NCBI RefSeq assembly: GCF_900067135.1
Contig: NZ_FJUR01000003.1
Coordinates: forward strand, 1 to 64,000
DNA: 64,000 nucleotides
DNA from: Rhizobium sp. 9140
GTDB taxonomy: Bacteria > Pseudomonadota > Alphaproteobacteria > Rhizobiales > Rhizobiaceae
Reading direction: 5' to 3'
Positions 36,862 through 46,111 of the stretch are shown one piece after another. Position 1 is the first letter of the stretch; each line of letters begins with the position of its first letter. The notes beneath the pieces were generated by a model. It searched no databases. It was not told the DNA's origin and saw only the letters and a program-made list of their open reading frames with translations. The position numbers and the translations under genes were made by a program.

Positions 36862-37849
36862 GCTTTTCCGTTCCTATGCCTTGAAGCGAACGCCGACGCT
36901 CCAGCGATGCCATGACAGCAGTCGTCTCAACAGCGCTCGTGTCGAGAATGACCGCGCGTCTTGCAGCATCTTCCGCCGCTGCGATCACGTCTGCCGTCGA
37001 TAAGCCGTTCGCGCAGCCGGCGATCCGACCCCAGTCAATCGTTTCCACCTCGAAGCCCTGCAGACGGCGACGCATTGCCTTCTCGATAGCGACCCCGTCC
37101 GGCAAATCGTAAGACAGAACCAGATCGAAGCGGCGCAGAACGGCGCGATCCAGCAGTTCCGGCAGGTTGGTGGTCGCGACAATGATCGAAGGCCCGGTGT
37201 CTTCATCGAGAAACTGCAGGAATGAGTTCAGGACACGCCGAGCCTCCCCAACGTCGTTCTCGTTGCCGCGGCTCGATGCCAGCGCGTCGATTTCATCGAA
37301 GAGATAAACGCCACGTGTCGTCTTGATGGCGTCGAAAACCATACGAAGCTTCTGGGCAGTCTCGCCCATGAACTTCGTGATCAGGCCATGGAGGAGCACC
37401 GTGAAGAGTGGATAGCGCAGTTCCGCCGATAAGGCTGCGGCCGTCAAAGTCTTGCCGGTTCCGGGAGGGCCTGCGAGGAGGACGCGTCTTCGCGGCCGCA
37501 GGCCTTTCTCCTCGAGTTTCTCGGCATGATGGATTTCGACAACGAGGTGTTTGAGTTCGTCTTCGATAATAGGGGGCACGATCACGTCAGCCATGCGGGC
37601 TGTCGGATAGCTGGCCGCGAGAAACCCAGCCAACTCTCCCCGCGGCGCGGCAAGCGGCGTCAGACTGGGGCGCTTCTGCTCCGGCGCTGCTGCGCCAGCT
37701 TCGGCCCATTGCCGGAGTTGCTCCGCGAGGCGTCCATGTCCCTTCTGCGATTCAGCGGCAGCCAACTGCATCGCAAGGTCGTAGAAACGATCCTTGTCGC
37801 CTTCAGCATGGCTCTTCACGAGCCCGATGATTTGTTGTGCCGATGCCAT
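36767..37849 (-). CDS. ietA: IetA, AAA+ ATPase of the IetAS module
   Basis: This is a 360-residue AAA+ ATPase. Walker A (LLAGPPGTGKTLTAAAL) is near residue 130 and Walker B (GVYLFDEIDALASSRG) near 180. Sensor and arginine-finger sequences follow (VATTNLPELLDRAVLRRFDLVL). The N-terminal 60 residues are helical and probably mediate assembly. It is the upstream gene and overlaps ietS by 95 bp, which should keep the two proteins in fixed ratio. In the pTiC58 system this ATPase restrains the protease; in the anti-phage setting it would help sense infection. It is divergent from the ParB-like gene, with 475 bp between. Confidence 0.88.
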   Translation of the reverse strand: MASAQQIIGLVKSHAEGDKDRFYDLAMQLAAAESQKGHGRLAEQLRQWAEAGAAAPEQKRPSLTPLAAPRGELAGFLAASYPTARMADVIVPPIIEDELKHLVVEIHHAEKLEEKGLRPRRRVLLAGPPGTGKTLTAAALSAELRYPLFTVLLHGLITKFMGETAQKLRMVFDAIKTTRGVYLFDEIDALASSRGNENDVGEARRVLNSFLQFLDEDTGPSIIVATTNLPELLDRAVLRRFDLVLSYDLPDGVAIEKAMRRRLQGFEVETIDWGRIAGCANGLSTADVIAAAEDAARRAVILDTSAVETTAVMASLERRRSLQGIGTEKHGSRSAPLYAERNRNLAPVRSKNRRIVKTSK

Positions 37850-38324
37850 GGTCTCACTCTACGGTAGTTGCCGGATTTAGAAAGCCCGGCGCAAATATAT
37901 AACAACTTTCTGAACAGATTTACCTATCGTGCCTGGCGTAACTCGTGCCGGCCTTACGGTCAGGGCCCCGTGTGAGGCTATAACGCCTTGCTTCGACAGT
38001 TGTTCGCAACCGCATACCAGTTGAGCCGCGCCGGCGCCACCCGATTGCTGGATAAGAGGAGGTGGAAGCTGAAAGATAAATGGAGGGGTTGGGGGCAAAT
38101 GGATCGCAGGTCGGTCTTGCGCTGCCGCTATCGCTCAATCGCGCCCTCCTCATCCCGGCCACTTGCCCATCGCAGGGCTCCGGCCCCGCTTGTGCATCGC
38201 GGCAGGGCTGCTCGGCCGCAATTGCACCGCGTCGTCCGACCCGCGGTCCGGGAGATGTCTTCGAGAAAGAGGAAGACAGGAAGGAGCGGCAAAGGGTCGC
38301 TCCACCCGGAAAAGGAATGCTTCA
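37850..38324. other. 475-bp divergent intergenic region between ietA and the parB-like gene
   Basis: No convincing gene was seen. Open frames here lack coding character and overlap shadows of the parB-like gene. It must hold the promoters for ietA (leftward) and the parB-like gene (rightward). A short hairpin (GGAGCG .. CGCTCC) lies at about 38282-38302, just before the ribosome site. Confidence 0.5.
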
Positions 38325-40049
38325 ATGGAAATCATCAAAATCGATCCGCGTGGGCTGAATGGGAATACCGACGACGCTCGACAGACCAAGTCCTCCCCTC
38401 AGGCCGACGCTCTGCTGCTGGCCACGGTGAAAGCCGTCGGCATCATCCAGCCACCGGTGGTCTCGCCGCAGGTGGATGGCGGCAATGGCTATATCATCCA
38501 GGCGGGGCACCGCCGCGTGCAAGCCGCGATTGCTGCGGGTCTCGATGAAATCGAGGTTATCGTGCAGGACGCAGCCAACGACAACGGCGCCATGCGCTCG
38601 ATGGTCGAGAACATTGCCCGCGAGCCGTTGAACCCGGTTGACCAATGGCGCGGCGTCGAGCGGCTGGTTGCACTCGGGTGGACCGAAGAAGCGATTGCCG
38701 TCGCCCTCGCCCTCCCTGTTCGTCAGATCCGCAAATTGCGCCTGCTCGCCAACGTCCTGCCGGCGATGCTGGACCAGATGGTTAAGGGTGACATGCCCAA
38801 CGAGCCGCAATTGCGTACGATCGCGGCCGCGTCGCTCGATGAGCAAAAGGAAGTCTGGAAGGCGAACAAGCCGAAAAAGGGCGAGACGGCGTCCTGGTGG
38901 CAAATCGCTAACGGCCTGTCGAAGACCCGCATGTATGCTCGCGATGCGAGCTTCGGCGACGATCTTCGTCAAGCCTATGGCATCGAGTGGGCTGATGACC
39001 TCTTCGGACCGGCCGACCAGGACAACCGCTTCACGACGAACGTCGAGGCGTTCCTTGGCGCCCAGCAGGAATGGATGACGACCAATCTTCCGAAAAAGGG
39101 TTCTATTGTTGAGGTAAACAACTGGGGTCAGCCTGAGCTTCCGAAAAAAGCAGAACGTGTCTACGGCAAGCCGGGCAAGGGTGACCTTGCCGGCCTCTAC
39201 CTCGACCGTGATGGCAAGGTGCAGACCGTCCACTATCGGATGCCCGAACCGAAGGCTCTCAAGGACGAAACGACGATCGCGGGTGACGGTCAGGGCGCAG
39301 TTGGGGCAACCGCCAAGGCGCGCCCCGATGTGACCCAAAAGGGCCAGGACATGATTGGCGATTTCCGCACTGATGCCCTTCACGACGCGCTTGCGCGTGC
39401 ACCGATCGAGGATGATATGTTGATGGCCTTGCTCGTCCTTGCCTTTGCCGCCCAAAACGTCCGCATCGACTCCGGCTCAGGTGGCGCCCTCCATGGGGGT
39501 GCGCGGTTCGGCCGCCACGCCGCTCGCCTCATTACCGACGACGGGCGTTTGTTGTTCGACATGGACACGGTCCGTGTTGCAGCACGCGCTGCACTGATTG
39601 ATGTATTGTCCTGCCGCCGCGGCATGTCGAACAGCGGTGTGGTTTCGCAGATAGCAGGCGATGCGGTCGGGGCGGACGCGTACCTTGCGGATATGGGCAT
39701 GGAGGAATTCCTCATATGCTTGTCGCGTGAGGCACTCGAAACAGCGGCCAAGAAGGTCGGCATACAGCCCGCCGCCCGTGTGCGCGAGACGCGGGCGGCA
39801 CTCGTCGACCACTTCGCAGGCGATGCGGTCTTCGTCCATCCCTCGGCCTTGTTCGTGCCGGAACCGAAGGAGGTTGCGGATCTCTTGCGCCACCGGGAAC
39901 AGAGCGACCTCGCGGAGACAGACGACGGCGATCTCGTTGACGGCGAAGCCAATACCGGCGAAGAAACCGAAACGGCGCCGGGCGACCTTGATGGCGACGC
40001 CGACACTCTGGATGGTCACGAAACCGCCTATGGCGTCGCCGCCGAATAG
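38325..40049 (+). CDS. ParB/Spo0J nuclease-domain protein of plasmid accessory region
   Basis: This protein of 574 residues starts with a ParB-like N-domain (residues about 1-110: QADALLLATVKAVGIIQPPVV, then the box GHRRVQAAIAAGLDEIEVIV and the ENIAREPLNPVDQWRGVERLV helix). A DNA-binding helix region and a long C-terminal domain unlike partition ParB follow. The acidic tail (ETDDGDLVDGEANTGEETE) is striking. No parA is adjacent, so a role in plasmid establishment or gene control is more likely than segregation. The ATG at 38325 has an AAGGAA ribosome site; longer in-frame starts upstream are not supported. A stable hairpin follows the gene. Confidence 0.8.
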   Translation: MEIIKIDPRGLNGNTDDARQTKSSPQADALLLATVKAVGIIQPPVVSPQVDGGNGYIIQAGHRRVQAAIAAGLDEIEVIVQDAANDNGAMRSMVENIAREPLNPVDQWRGVERLVALGWTEEAIAVALALPVRQIRKLRLLANVLPAMLDQMVKGDMPNEPQLRTIAAASLDEQKEVWKANKPKKGETASWWQIANGLSKTRMYARDASFGDDLRQAYGIEWADDLFGPADQDNRFTTNVEAFLGAQQEWMTTNLPKKGSIVEVNNWGQPELPKKAERVYGKPGKGDLAGLYLDRDGKVQTVHYRMPEPKALKDETTIAGDGQGAVGATAKARPDVTQKGQDMIGDFRTDALHDALARAPIEDDMLMALLVLAFAAQNVRIDSGSGGALHGGARFGRHAARLITDDGRLLFDMDTVRVAARAALIDVLSCRRGMSNSGVVSQIAGDAVGADAYLADMGMEEFLICLSREALETAAKKVGIQPAARVRETRAALVDHFAGDAVFVHPSALFVPEPKEVADLLRHREQSDLAETDDGDLVDGEANTGEETETAPGDLDGDADTLDGHETAYGVAAE

Positions 40050-40072
40050 GCGTCTTCTTTTCCGCCGCATTC

Positions 40073-40107
40073 GCATTCCGCCGCTGGGGACCCTGGCGGC
40101 GGAATGC
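40073..40107 (+). terminator. Strong hairpin after the parB-like gene
   Basis: The stem GCATTCCGCCGC / GCGGCGGAATGC (12 bp) has an 11-base loop and starts 24 bp after the stop codon. No T-run follows, so it may stabilise the mRNA 3' end or act as a weak or Rho-assisted terminator. Confidence 0.6.
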
Positions 40108-40628
40108 GCTGTACCCCCGCGAAGACCCGGAGAAATTCGTGTTCGCGCCTTCAAATGAATCACAAGTGCCAGGAAGGCAGGCGCACTGCGGCAAACTCAA
40201 AGACAGCTTGATTTGATCGACCGGCAGATCGCTCGTCAGAAGACGGTGATTTTACCGCAATTTGCACGGCGCCAGACCGGCTGCCGCCATGGCGCCCCCA
40301 ATGGCGAGCCTTGCCCAAACGGTATCGGCACAGTCTTGCCGGGCTAACTGCTGCACGCCAGCTGGAAATCGATGCCCCCACGAGAAAGGCGCGCGGCTCG
40401 ATGCGGCGATAGCGGCGCTTCCGAGCAACGACCATCGCTCGGCACTCAACCGACGGTGCAGGGATTGACGTCATGCGCACGACCAGCGAACCGGAGAAGC
40501 GGCCTGGGATCCGATCGTCGCCGGTCGCTCGAACACTATTCTGGCGCCGGTTTCGTCCTCAGCGCAAGCCTGCCTTGACGCTGGCGTCGCGGAGCTCAGG
40601 CGGATGATCGCCGAGCGCGACGGCATTT
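40108..40628. other. Region without a recognisable gene
   Basis: Short open frames here (up to about 60 codons) have no ribosome sites and no coding signature. The sequence looks like decayed accessory DNA. Confidence 0.5.
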
Positions 40629-40888
40629 GTGCAGGTGGTGACAGTCTGGCGCAAAAGATTGCCATTGACGACCGAGCAAGAGGCAGCGTTCCAAGCCTGT
40701 GCCGCTAAACACGGCCGACGCTGGAAGAGCTTCGTGAACCATGTCTCGACGGATGGTGCACCTTATGACGAAAGCGGGATCCTGCGCGGTTTCGAAACAC
40801 GCATGGCCCGATCTGGCTCCATTGCTATCGAATGGGGCCGGTAGAATGCGCGGACAAGTGTGAAGGTGCTAAAGACATCACATGGTGA
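40629..40888 (+). pseudogene. Small plasmid-type gene with a one-base frameshift
   Basis: The first frame reads MQVVTVWRKRLPLTTEQEAA from a GTG and continues to GILR near 40787. It then loses sense, while the next frame continues RFRNTHGPIWLHCYRMGPVE to a stop at 40888. Restoring one C in the CGCGG at about 40785-40789 joins the frames into a protein of about 86 residues of the kind seen on rhizobial plasmids. The function is unknown. The defect may be real or a sequencing contraction. Confidence 0.5.
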
Positions 40889-41234
40889 TCGCAGCCGGAT
40901 TGGCGAGAACAGGCCCGTGCTTGGCCGGCGGTCCTTTGAGCCCGTTCGGTTCTGAACCCGTGCCGGCTTGCCCTTCGTTTTTGCTGCGGTCTGAACCAGC
41001 GGCCGGCCGCTTCAAGGCCGCTGTCGCGCCGCGGAGCGGCCGGGCCCGTCATCCTTCGCAAAACAGACCCGCGGGCGGCGCGAGGGCATATGCCCTGCTG
41101 ACCCGCAGATCGGTTCCGCTTGTCTTCGCCTGGCCCGGACCTGGAAGCGTCCGCCTTCCGCCGGTTCGGGTCGACCGCACCGAAGGGCAAGCCGGCACGG
41201 GGCCGGAACCACTTCGGAACCGAAAGGAAAGAAT
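40889..41234. other. 346-bp GC-rich leader without a gene
   Basis: No open frame with coding character was seen. The stretch ends with the ribosome site of the gene at 41235 (GGAAAG) and resembles the long leaders of neighbouring accessory genes. Confidence 0.45.
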
Positions 41235-41822
41235 ATGGCAAAACCCGCAAGCAACCCTCGCCAATCCGGCCGCGTCCTCCAGCTCCGGAAAGGCGCTACC
41301 CTCGAAATGGTCCGGCTGACATGCCCGGACAGCGCCCAGGCACTCAAGATTGCCGAGAGCTTTGGCACCGCGATGGTCGACAGCGACGGGATCCGCGATC
41401 TCCACGAGCACCTCATCTGCGAGACGGCAGAAGCTCTTAGCGAAGGCCTTGGCGAAAGAGCCATGCAGATCCACCTCCAGCGTATCGTCGGCGCCTTTGT
41501 CGGCTCGGCGCACGGAGCCGGACAATTCTACAGCAAAGCCGTCACCGACGCGCGCGACGCTACAGCCAAGGCAGCAAACGATGTCCGCGACGAGGATCTC
41601 GATGGACCCGTCGGCTATGACAGCGCCGCCCACAGAAAGCGGGAATTCGCAGCAGACATGGGTATCCAATCCCATGCTCTTCGAATGGCTGCCGAGGGTG
41701 CCGTCGCTGCCTACAAAAAGACCGTAGGCGAGACCTGGAAGCCGTTCGATCGTCCAGTCGAAAATCCCGGCCATTCGATAGACCGCAAGGCCGCCGAAGT
41801 TCAGATGTCGGCCTTCGACTGA
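41235..41822 (+). CDS. Conserved hypothetical protein of the plasmid accessory region
   Basis: This soluble protein of 195 residues has no signal peptide or membrane segment. It is predicted mainly helical, with alanine-rich stretches (AGQFYSKAVTDARDATAKAANDV) and a basic N-terminus (MAKPASNPRQSGRVLQLRKG). It resembles nothing with a known function to me. It sits between the ParB-like and ardC genes on the same strand, has a clear ribosome site, and is followed by two tandem hairpins that should isolate it from the downstream gene. Confidence 0.65.
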   Translation: MAKPASNPRQSGRVLQLRKGATLEMVRLTCPDSAQALKIAESFGTAMVDSDGIRDLHEHLICETAEALSEGLGERAMQIHLQRIVGAFVGSAHGAGQFYSKAVTDARDATAKAANDVRDEDLDGPVGYDSAAHRKREFAADMGIQSHALRMAAEGAVAAYKKTVGETWKPFDRPVENPGHSIDRKAAEVQMSAFD

Positions 41823-41831
41823 TACCGCTTG

Positions 41832-41893
41832 GGCGGGGTTCGCCCCGCCTGTTTCGCCATCTCGGGCTGGCCGGCCCCGTGGGCCGGCCTTTT
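41832..41893 (+). terminator. Two tandem hairpins, the second a Rho-independent terminator
   Basis: The first hairpin is GGCGGGG / CCCCGCC around a stable TTCG tetraloop (41832-41849). The second is GGCCGGCC / GGCCGGCC with loop CCGTG followed by TTTT (41869-41893). Together they separate the gene at 41235 from ardC. Confidence 0.8.
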
Positions 41894-42123
41894 CCGTTTG
41901 CGGACACCGCGGGCAGAAGAAGGGAATCAAGGTGTTGGTGATCGGGCCGTTGCGGCCCGTCCCCGCCGTCTCACCTGCAGGAGCCGAAAGCCACAGGCAA
42001 CGGCTTTGCCGTCCTCCACGCTGTTTCGGCCGTTCCGGTGCCTTCAGCCGGCTCATGGGCTCCTGCTCCTGGCCGCCGCGGACGGCCGCGATTGGCGCGG
42101 CTCCCATGACGTGGAGAAAAGAA

Positions 42124-42753
42124 ATGAGCAGAAAGACCGAAAGCCACCGCGCTGATATTTATGCGCGTATCACCGATCGGATCATCGAGGAGCTTGCAAT
42201 TGGCGTCCGCCCCTGGATGAAGCCGTGGAATGCGGGGCATACCCATGGGCGGGTCACCCGCCCGCTGCGCCACAATGGACAGCCCTATTCCGGCATGAAC
42301 GTGCTCCTTCTGTGGTCGGAACAGATGTCGCGTGGTTTCACATCACCGATGTGGATGACCTTCAAACAGGCACTCGAGCTCGGGGCAGCGGTGCGAAAGG
42401 GCGAAACCGGATCGACGGTCGTGTTCGCCAGCCGCTTCACCAAATCGGAGCCGGATGGTAAAGGTGGCGAGATTGATCGGGAAATTCCTTTTCTCAAGGC
42501 CTATTCGGTTTTCAATATCGAGCAGATCGATGGCCTTGCCGACCATTACTATCGCCCACAGGCGCCGGTTCAGCATCCGGTCGAGCGGATCGAGCAGGCG
42601 GATCGCTTCTTTCGAAATACAGGCGCAGTTATTCGCCATGGTGGCGGCCAGGCGTTTTACGCTCCCGGACTGGATATGATCCAGATGCCACCAATCGAAA
42701 CGTTCAAGGACGCCGCGAGCTACTACGCGACGCTTAGCCATGAAGCGACGCAT
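42124..42753 (+). pseudogene. ardC: ardC anti-restriction gene, part 1 of 3 (N-terminus to the HEXXH motif)
   Basis: ArdC-family proteins pair an N-terminal single-strand-DNA-binding domain (DUF1738) with a zinc metalloprotease-like domain, and protect incoming plasmid DNA from restriction. These 210 codons cover the N-terminal domain (ADIYARITDRIIEELAIG, GMNVLLLW) and run up to HEATH, the HEXXH zinc motif. The coding sequence is interrupted right there by the RIT element at 42754. The hybrid frame reads on 19 codons into the element to a stop at 42810. The rest of the gene lies at 46116-46205 and 54326-54535. A GGAG site precedes the ATG at 42124. Confidence 0.85.
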
Positions 42754-42780
42754 AATGCCGCGATCCGGATTATGCCGCAT
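42749..42780 (+). repeat. Left 32-bp inverted repeat of the RIT element
   Basis: This segment is a perfect reverse complement of 46058-46089. It begins CGCATAATGCCGCG and ends GGATTATGCCGCAT, with the motif ATGCCGC present twice in direct orientation. A further partial copy (CGGCATAATC) lies at about 42823-42832. Its first bases coincide with the last bases of the ardC HEXXH codons. Confidence 0.92.
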
Positions 42781-42867
42781 CTCTTTGAGAACCCGCGGCC
42801 TGCAGGGTGATCGCGTCAATGGCGTTCGGCATAATCTTCGTGGCTCCAACAACAAGGAGCACGAAAG

Positions 42868-44076
42868 ATGCCTGCGATTCTGAACACCTGCGTCGAGCCC
42901 TACCTGGACTCGTTTATCCAGCGGCTCGTTGCCGCCGATTACAAGGCGCCGACCATCAAAGAGTACCGGTCGATCATTCGAAGGCTTGGCCAGGTGATGG
43001 ATGCGGAAGGGGTAAAGCTTTCAAAACTCACGCTTGACATGGCCGATCGGCTGGGACGGACGTTGCCGCGGAGGTATTACCAGAGTGTCCGCCCTCACAA
43101 ACTCGCACATCGGTTTGCCCAGCATCTGATCGACATCGGCGTGGTAGAGCCCACGGCGCCAACCCAAGCGCAGATCGCGCGCGCCGACTTGTTGGCAAGG
43201 TTCGAAACCTATCTCGTTAAACAACGAGGCCTCAGCCAGCGGACGATCTATCACTCGCTGCGCTTCGCCAACCGTTTCCTCGACTACCGCTTCGGAGAAA
43301 CGACGATCGATATCGGTTGCTTGCGTCCCGCCGATGCGATCGGGTTCGTGGAGCATGTCCTGGCGAGCGCGCGCCGCGACAAAACGATTGGTACGCATGT
43401 TCGGAATTTCCTCCAATATCTGTTTGCATGTGGAGCTACGTCGACCAATCTGGCGCTGAGCGTACCGAAAACTGCAAAGTCCTGGAGTCCGCGACTGCCA
43501 CGACATCTGTCGCCGGATGGCGTCGAAGCGGTCCTGGCTAATGTGCGCGACAATCCAAGGCACGGCGCACGGGACTATGCGATGCTGCTGCTCATGGCCC
43601 GGCTCGGGTTGAGAGCAGTCGAGGTCATGGCAATCCAACTCGACGACATCGATTGGCGCGCCGGCGAACTCATGGTGCGCGGCAAGGGCAAACTACACGA
43701 CCGGTTACCGATCACGATGGAGGTCGGCGATGCGCTGAGCCGCTATCTTCGTGAAGAGAGAGGCCCTGCGACGTGCCGCACGATGTTTGTCACCCATCGC
43801 GCCCCGCATCGACCGTTCAAAGATAGCCAGATCGTCAATAACGTCCTCAAGGAGGCATTGAAGGCAACCGGCCAGAAGCCGGTGACACCCTATGTGGGAT
43901 CGCACCTGCTCCGCCATAGTCTTGCGACCCAATTGGTGAACACGGGGGCTTCGCTGGATGAAATCGGCGACGTGTTGCGACACCGATCACGAACATCGAC
44001 GATGATCTATGCACGCATCGACATTGAAGGCCTGCGATCGATCGCACAGCCTTGGCCAGTGGGGGGAGGTGTGTGA
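42868..44076 (+). CDS. ritA: RIT tyrosine recombinase A
   Basis: This tyrosine recombinase of 402 residues is the first and largest of the trio. After an N-terminal core-binding domain the catalytic residues are visible: Arg in ARLGLRAVEVMAIQ, the HxxR box in SHLLRHSLATQL, His in LRHRSRTSTMIYAR, and the Tyr nucleophile in the same segment (STMIYAR). The start follows an AAGGAG site. It ends sharing one base with the next start (TGATG), so translation is coupled. RIT recombinases are thought to act together in element mobility. Confidence 0.92.
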   Translation: MPAILNTCVEPYLDSFIQRLVAADYKAPTIKEYRSIIRRLGQVMDAEGVKLSKLTLDMADRLGRTLPRRYYQSVRPHKLAHRFAQHLIDIGVVEPTAPTQAQIARADLLARFETYLVKQRGLSQRTIYHSLRFANRFLDYRFGETTIDIGCLRPADAIGFVEHVLASARRDKTIGTHVRNFLQYLFACGATSTNLALSVPKTAKSWSPRLPRHLSPDGVEAVLANVRDNPRHGARDYAMLLLMARLGLRAVEVMAIQLDDIDWRAGELMVRGKGKLHDRLPITMEVGDALSRYLREERGPATCRTMFVTHRAPHRPFKDSQIVNNVLKEALKATGQKPVTPYVGSHLLRHSLATQLVNTGASLDEIGDVLRHRSRTSTMIYARIDIEGLRSIAQPWPVGGGV

Positions 44077-45017
44077 TGAGCCTCACCATCCAACTCGACC
44101 GCTATCTGAGTGTCAGGCGCAGCCTGGGCTATGATCTTGGTACCGCTGCTCGCATCCTTCGTCGCTTCACCCGCTTCGCTGACCGCGAGGGCGCCACACA
44201 TGTCGACACGGCGTTGTTCCTGCGTTGGCACGGCACGCTGGCTGAGGCCTGCTCCTCGACCAGAGGGGCCAGGCTGACTGTTGTGCGTCTGTTCGCACAA
44301 TGGCTGAGCAGCTTCGATCCAGCTCATGAGGTGCCCCCACAAGGGCTGCTACCAAGCTCGATCCGACGGTCGCGTCCACACATTTACAGCGACGATGAAA
44401 TCAGAACAATCATCGCGGCCGCGAAAGAACTGCCGTCGATCTACGGTCTGCGAGGCCTGACCTGCTCCACTCTGTTCGGGCTCATCGCGGTTACTGGTCT
44501 TCGTATCAGCGAGGCGTTGGCGCTTGACCGGGATGACATCGACACATTGAACCGCGTGCTGCGGGTACGGCAGGGCAAGCTTGGCAAAGAGCGCTTGCTA
44601 CCGCTCCATCTCAGCGTCGTCACGCACCTGATCGACTATCTTGCCGAACGGGACCGGCTGATCGGCCATCCTGTCGCGGCGCTGTTCGTCACCGACAAAG
44701 CTTCACGGCTCACCGACTGCGGGGCCCGATACAACTTTGCGCGGGCATGTCAGGACGCCGGCCTCAGAACCCATCAACCACACTGCAAACATGGACGGGG
44801 ACCGCGCATTCACGATCTTCGCCACAGCTTCGCTGTGAAGACGATGATCTTTTGGTACCGCACCGGCAAAGACCCGGCACGCGAGATGATCCGGCTGACT
44901 ACCTATCTCGGTCACGGCAGCCCTGCCAACACGTACTGGTATCTGGAAGCAGTGCCCGAATTGCTCGGTCTGGCAATGGCGCGAGCGACATCCGACGACG
45001 AGGAGGCAGGTCGATGA
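44076..45017 (+). CDS. ritB: RIT tyrosine recombinase B
   Basis: The second recombinase of the trio has 313 residues. Catalytic segments are TGLRISEALALDRDDI (Arg), RIHDLRHSFAVKTM (HxxR), YLGHGSPANTYWYLE (His and Tyr nucleophile). The ATG at 44076 overlaps the ritA stop; an in-frame ATG at 44052 is less likely. It overlaps ritC by 4 bp (ATGA). A long N-terminal SAM-like domain precedes the catalytic domain. Confidence 0.92.
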   Translation: MSLTIQLDRYLSVRRSLGYDLGTAARILRRFTRFADREGATHVDTALFLRWHGTLAEACSSTRGARLTVVRLFAQWLSSFDPAHEVPPQGLLPSSIRRSRPHIYSDDEIRTIIAAAKELPSIYGLRGLTCSTLFGLIAVTGLRISEALALDRDDIDTLNRVLRVRQGKLGKERLLPLHLSVVTHLIDYLAERDRLIGHPVAALFVTDKASRLTDCGARYNFARACQDAGLRTHQPHCKHGRGPRIHDLRHSFAVKTMIFWYRTGKDPAREMIRLTTYLGHGSPANTYWYLEAVPELLGLAMARATSDDEEAGR

Positions 45018-46003
45018 GTGTTGCTACCTTGCCTTCGTTAATCCAGCGCTTCTTCACTGACCGGCTCCGCATCCAGATGGAAGCGAGCCCCCATACGATT
45101 GCCGGCTACCGGGATACGTTCCGACTTTTGTTGCGGTACGCAAGTGCACGACACAGCAAGCCGCCGGTCAAGTTGACGATCGAAGATATCGACGCCGATC
45201 TGGTTGCCGACTTCCTCGTCTATACTGAGACTGCCCGAGGCAACAGCGCACGCAGCAGAAACACCAGGCTCGCCGCGATCAGATCCTTCTTCCGCTATGT
45301 CGCGATGAGCGACCCGACTTGGCTGCTACAATGTCAGCGGATCCTCGCCATGCCCAACAAGCGCTACGTGCGGCGCGAGGTGACGTTCCTCGACACCAAC
45401 GAAATCGCTGCCTTGCTGGCAGCGCCTGACCGGCAGACATGGGCGGGGCGACGCGACCATGCCCTGCTGTTACTCGCGGTACAAACCGGGCTCAGGGCCT
45501 CCGAGCTGGTCGGTCTCAAGTGTGCTGACGTGGTACTCGGATCCGGCGCTCATATCCGCTGCATGGGAAAGGGCAGGAAGGAGCGCGCCACCCCGCTTCG
45601 CCGTGAAACGGCCAAGCTCCTGGCCGTTTGGATCGGGGACGGTGACAAGGGCAGGCCGCTATTCCCATCGATCAGAGGGGAGCCGCTGAGCCACGATGCC
45701 CTTGAGCATCTCGTGCGCAAACATTGCCTGACGGCATCACGCACGTGCCCCAGCATTGGCTGCAAGCGGGTTACGCAGCATACGCTGCGCCACAGTACGG
45801 CGATGGACCTGCTCCATCACGGCGTCGATCCTGCGGTCATCGCGCTCTGGCTTGGTCACGAAAACGTCGAGACCACCCAGATCTACATCCATGCCGACAT
45901 GCGAATGAAGGAAAAGGCGCTTGCCCGCGTCGCGGCCCCGGCAACGCCTTCGGGGCGGTTCCGGCCAGACGATAACCTGCTCGCCTTCCTGGAAGGGCTC
46001 TGA
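45014..46003 (+). CDS. ritC: RIT tyrosine recombinase C
   Basis: The third recombinase has 329 residues and resembles XerD-type integrases. The catalytic Arg is in TGLRASELVGLKC, the Lys in MGKGRKERATPL, HxxR in TQHTLRHSTAMDLL, and His/Tyr in LGHENVETTQIYIHAD. The start is set by the ATGA overlap with ritB, although an open frame extends upstream inside ritB. A hairpin (GGCCTC caaaa GAGGCC, 46041-46056) follows before the right inverted repeat. Confidence 0.92.
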   Translation: MSVATLPSLIQRFFTDRLRIQMEASPHTIAGYRDTFRLLLRYASARHSKPPVKLTIEDIDADLVADFLVYTETARGNSARSRNTRLAAIRSFFRYVAMSDPTWLLQCQRILAMPNKRYVRREVTFLDTNEIAALLAAPDRQTWAGRRDHALLLLAVQTGLRASELVGLKCADVVLGSGAHIRCMGKGRKERATPLRRETAKLLAVWIGDGDKGRPLFPSIRGEPLSHDALEHLVRKHCLTASRTCPSIGCKRVTQHTLRHSTAMDLLHHGVDPAVIALWLGHENVETTQIYIHADMRMKEKALARVAAPATPSGRFRPDDNLLAFLEGL

Positions 46004-46057
46004 TTATTCCGAACAGCCGCATGGCCGAAAACAGGCAACAGGCCTCCAAAAGAGGCC

Positions 46058-46089
46058 ATGCGGCATAATCCGGATCGCGGCATTATGCG
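46058..46089 (-). repeat. Right 32-bp inverted repeat of the RIT element
   Basis: An exact inverted copy of 42749-42780. No mismatch occurs over 32 bases, indicating a recent or actively maintained element. Confidence 0.92.
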
Positions 46090-46091
46090 TT

Positions 46092-46111
46092 TTATGCCGA
46101 TATCGGCATAA
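46092..46111. repeat. 20-bp perfect palindrome at the right end of the RIT element
   Basis: The sequence TTATGCCGATATCGGCATAA is fully self-complementary and shares the TTATGCCG core of the inverted repeats. It lies between the right repeat and the resumed ardC sequence, and could be the recombination core bound by a recombinase dimer. No counterpart is seen at the left junction. Confidence 0.85.

Noticed and set aside
40157..40213. An 18-codon open frame after the parB-like gene
   Set aside because: Too short, with no ribosome site and no conserved features.
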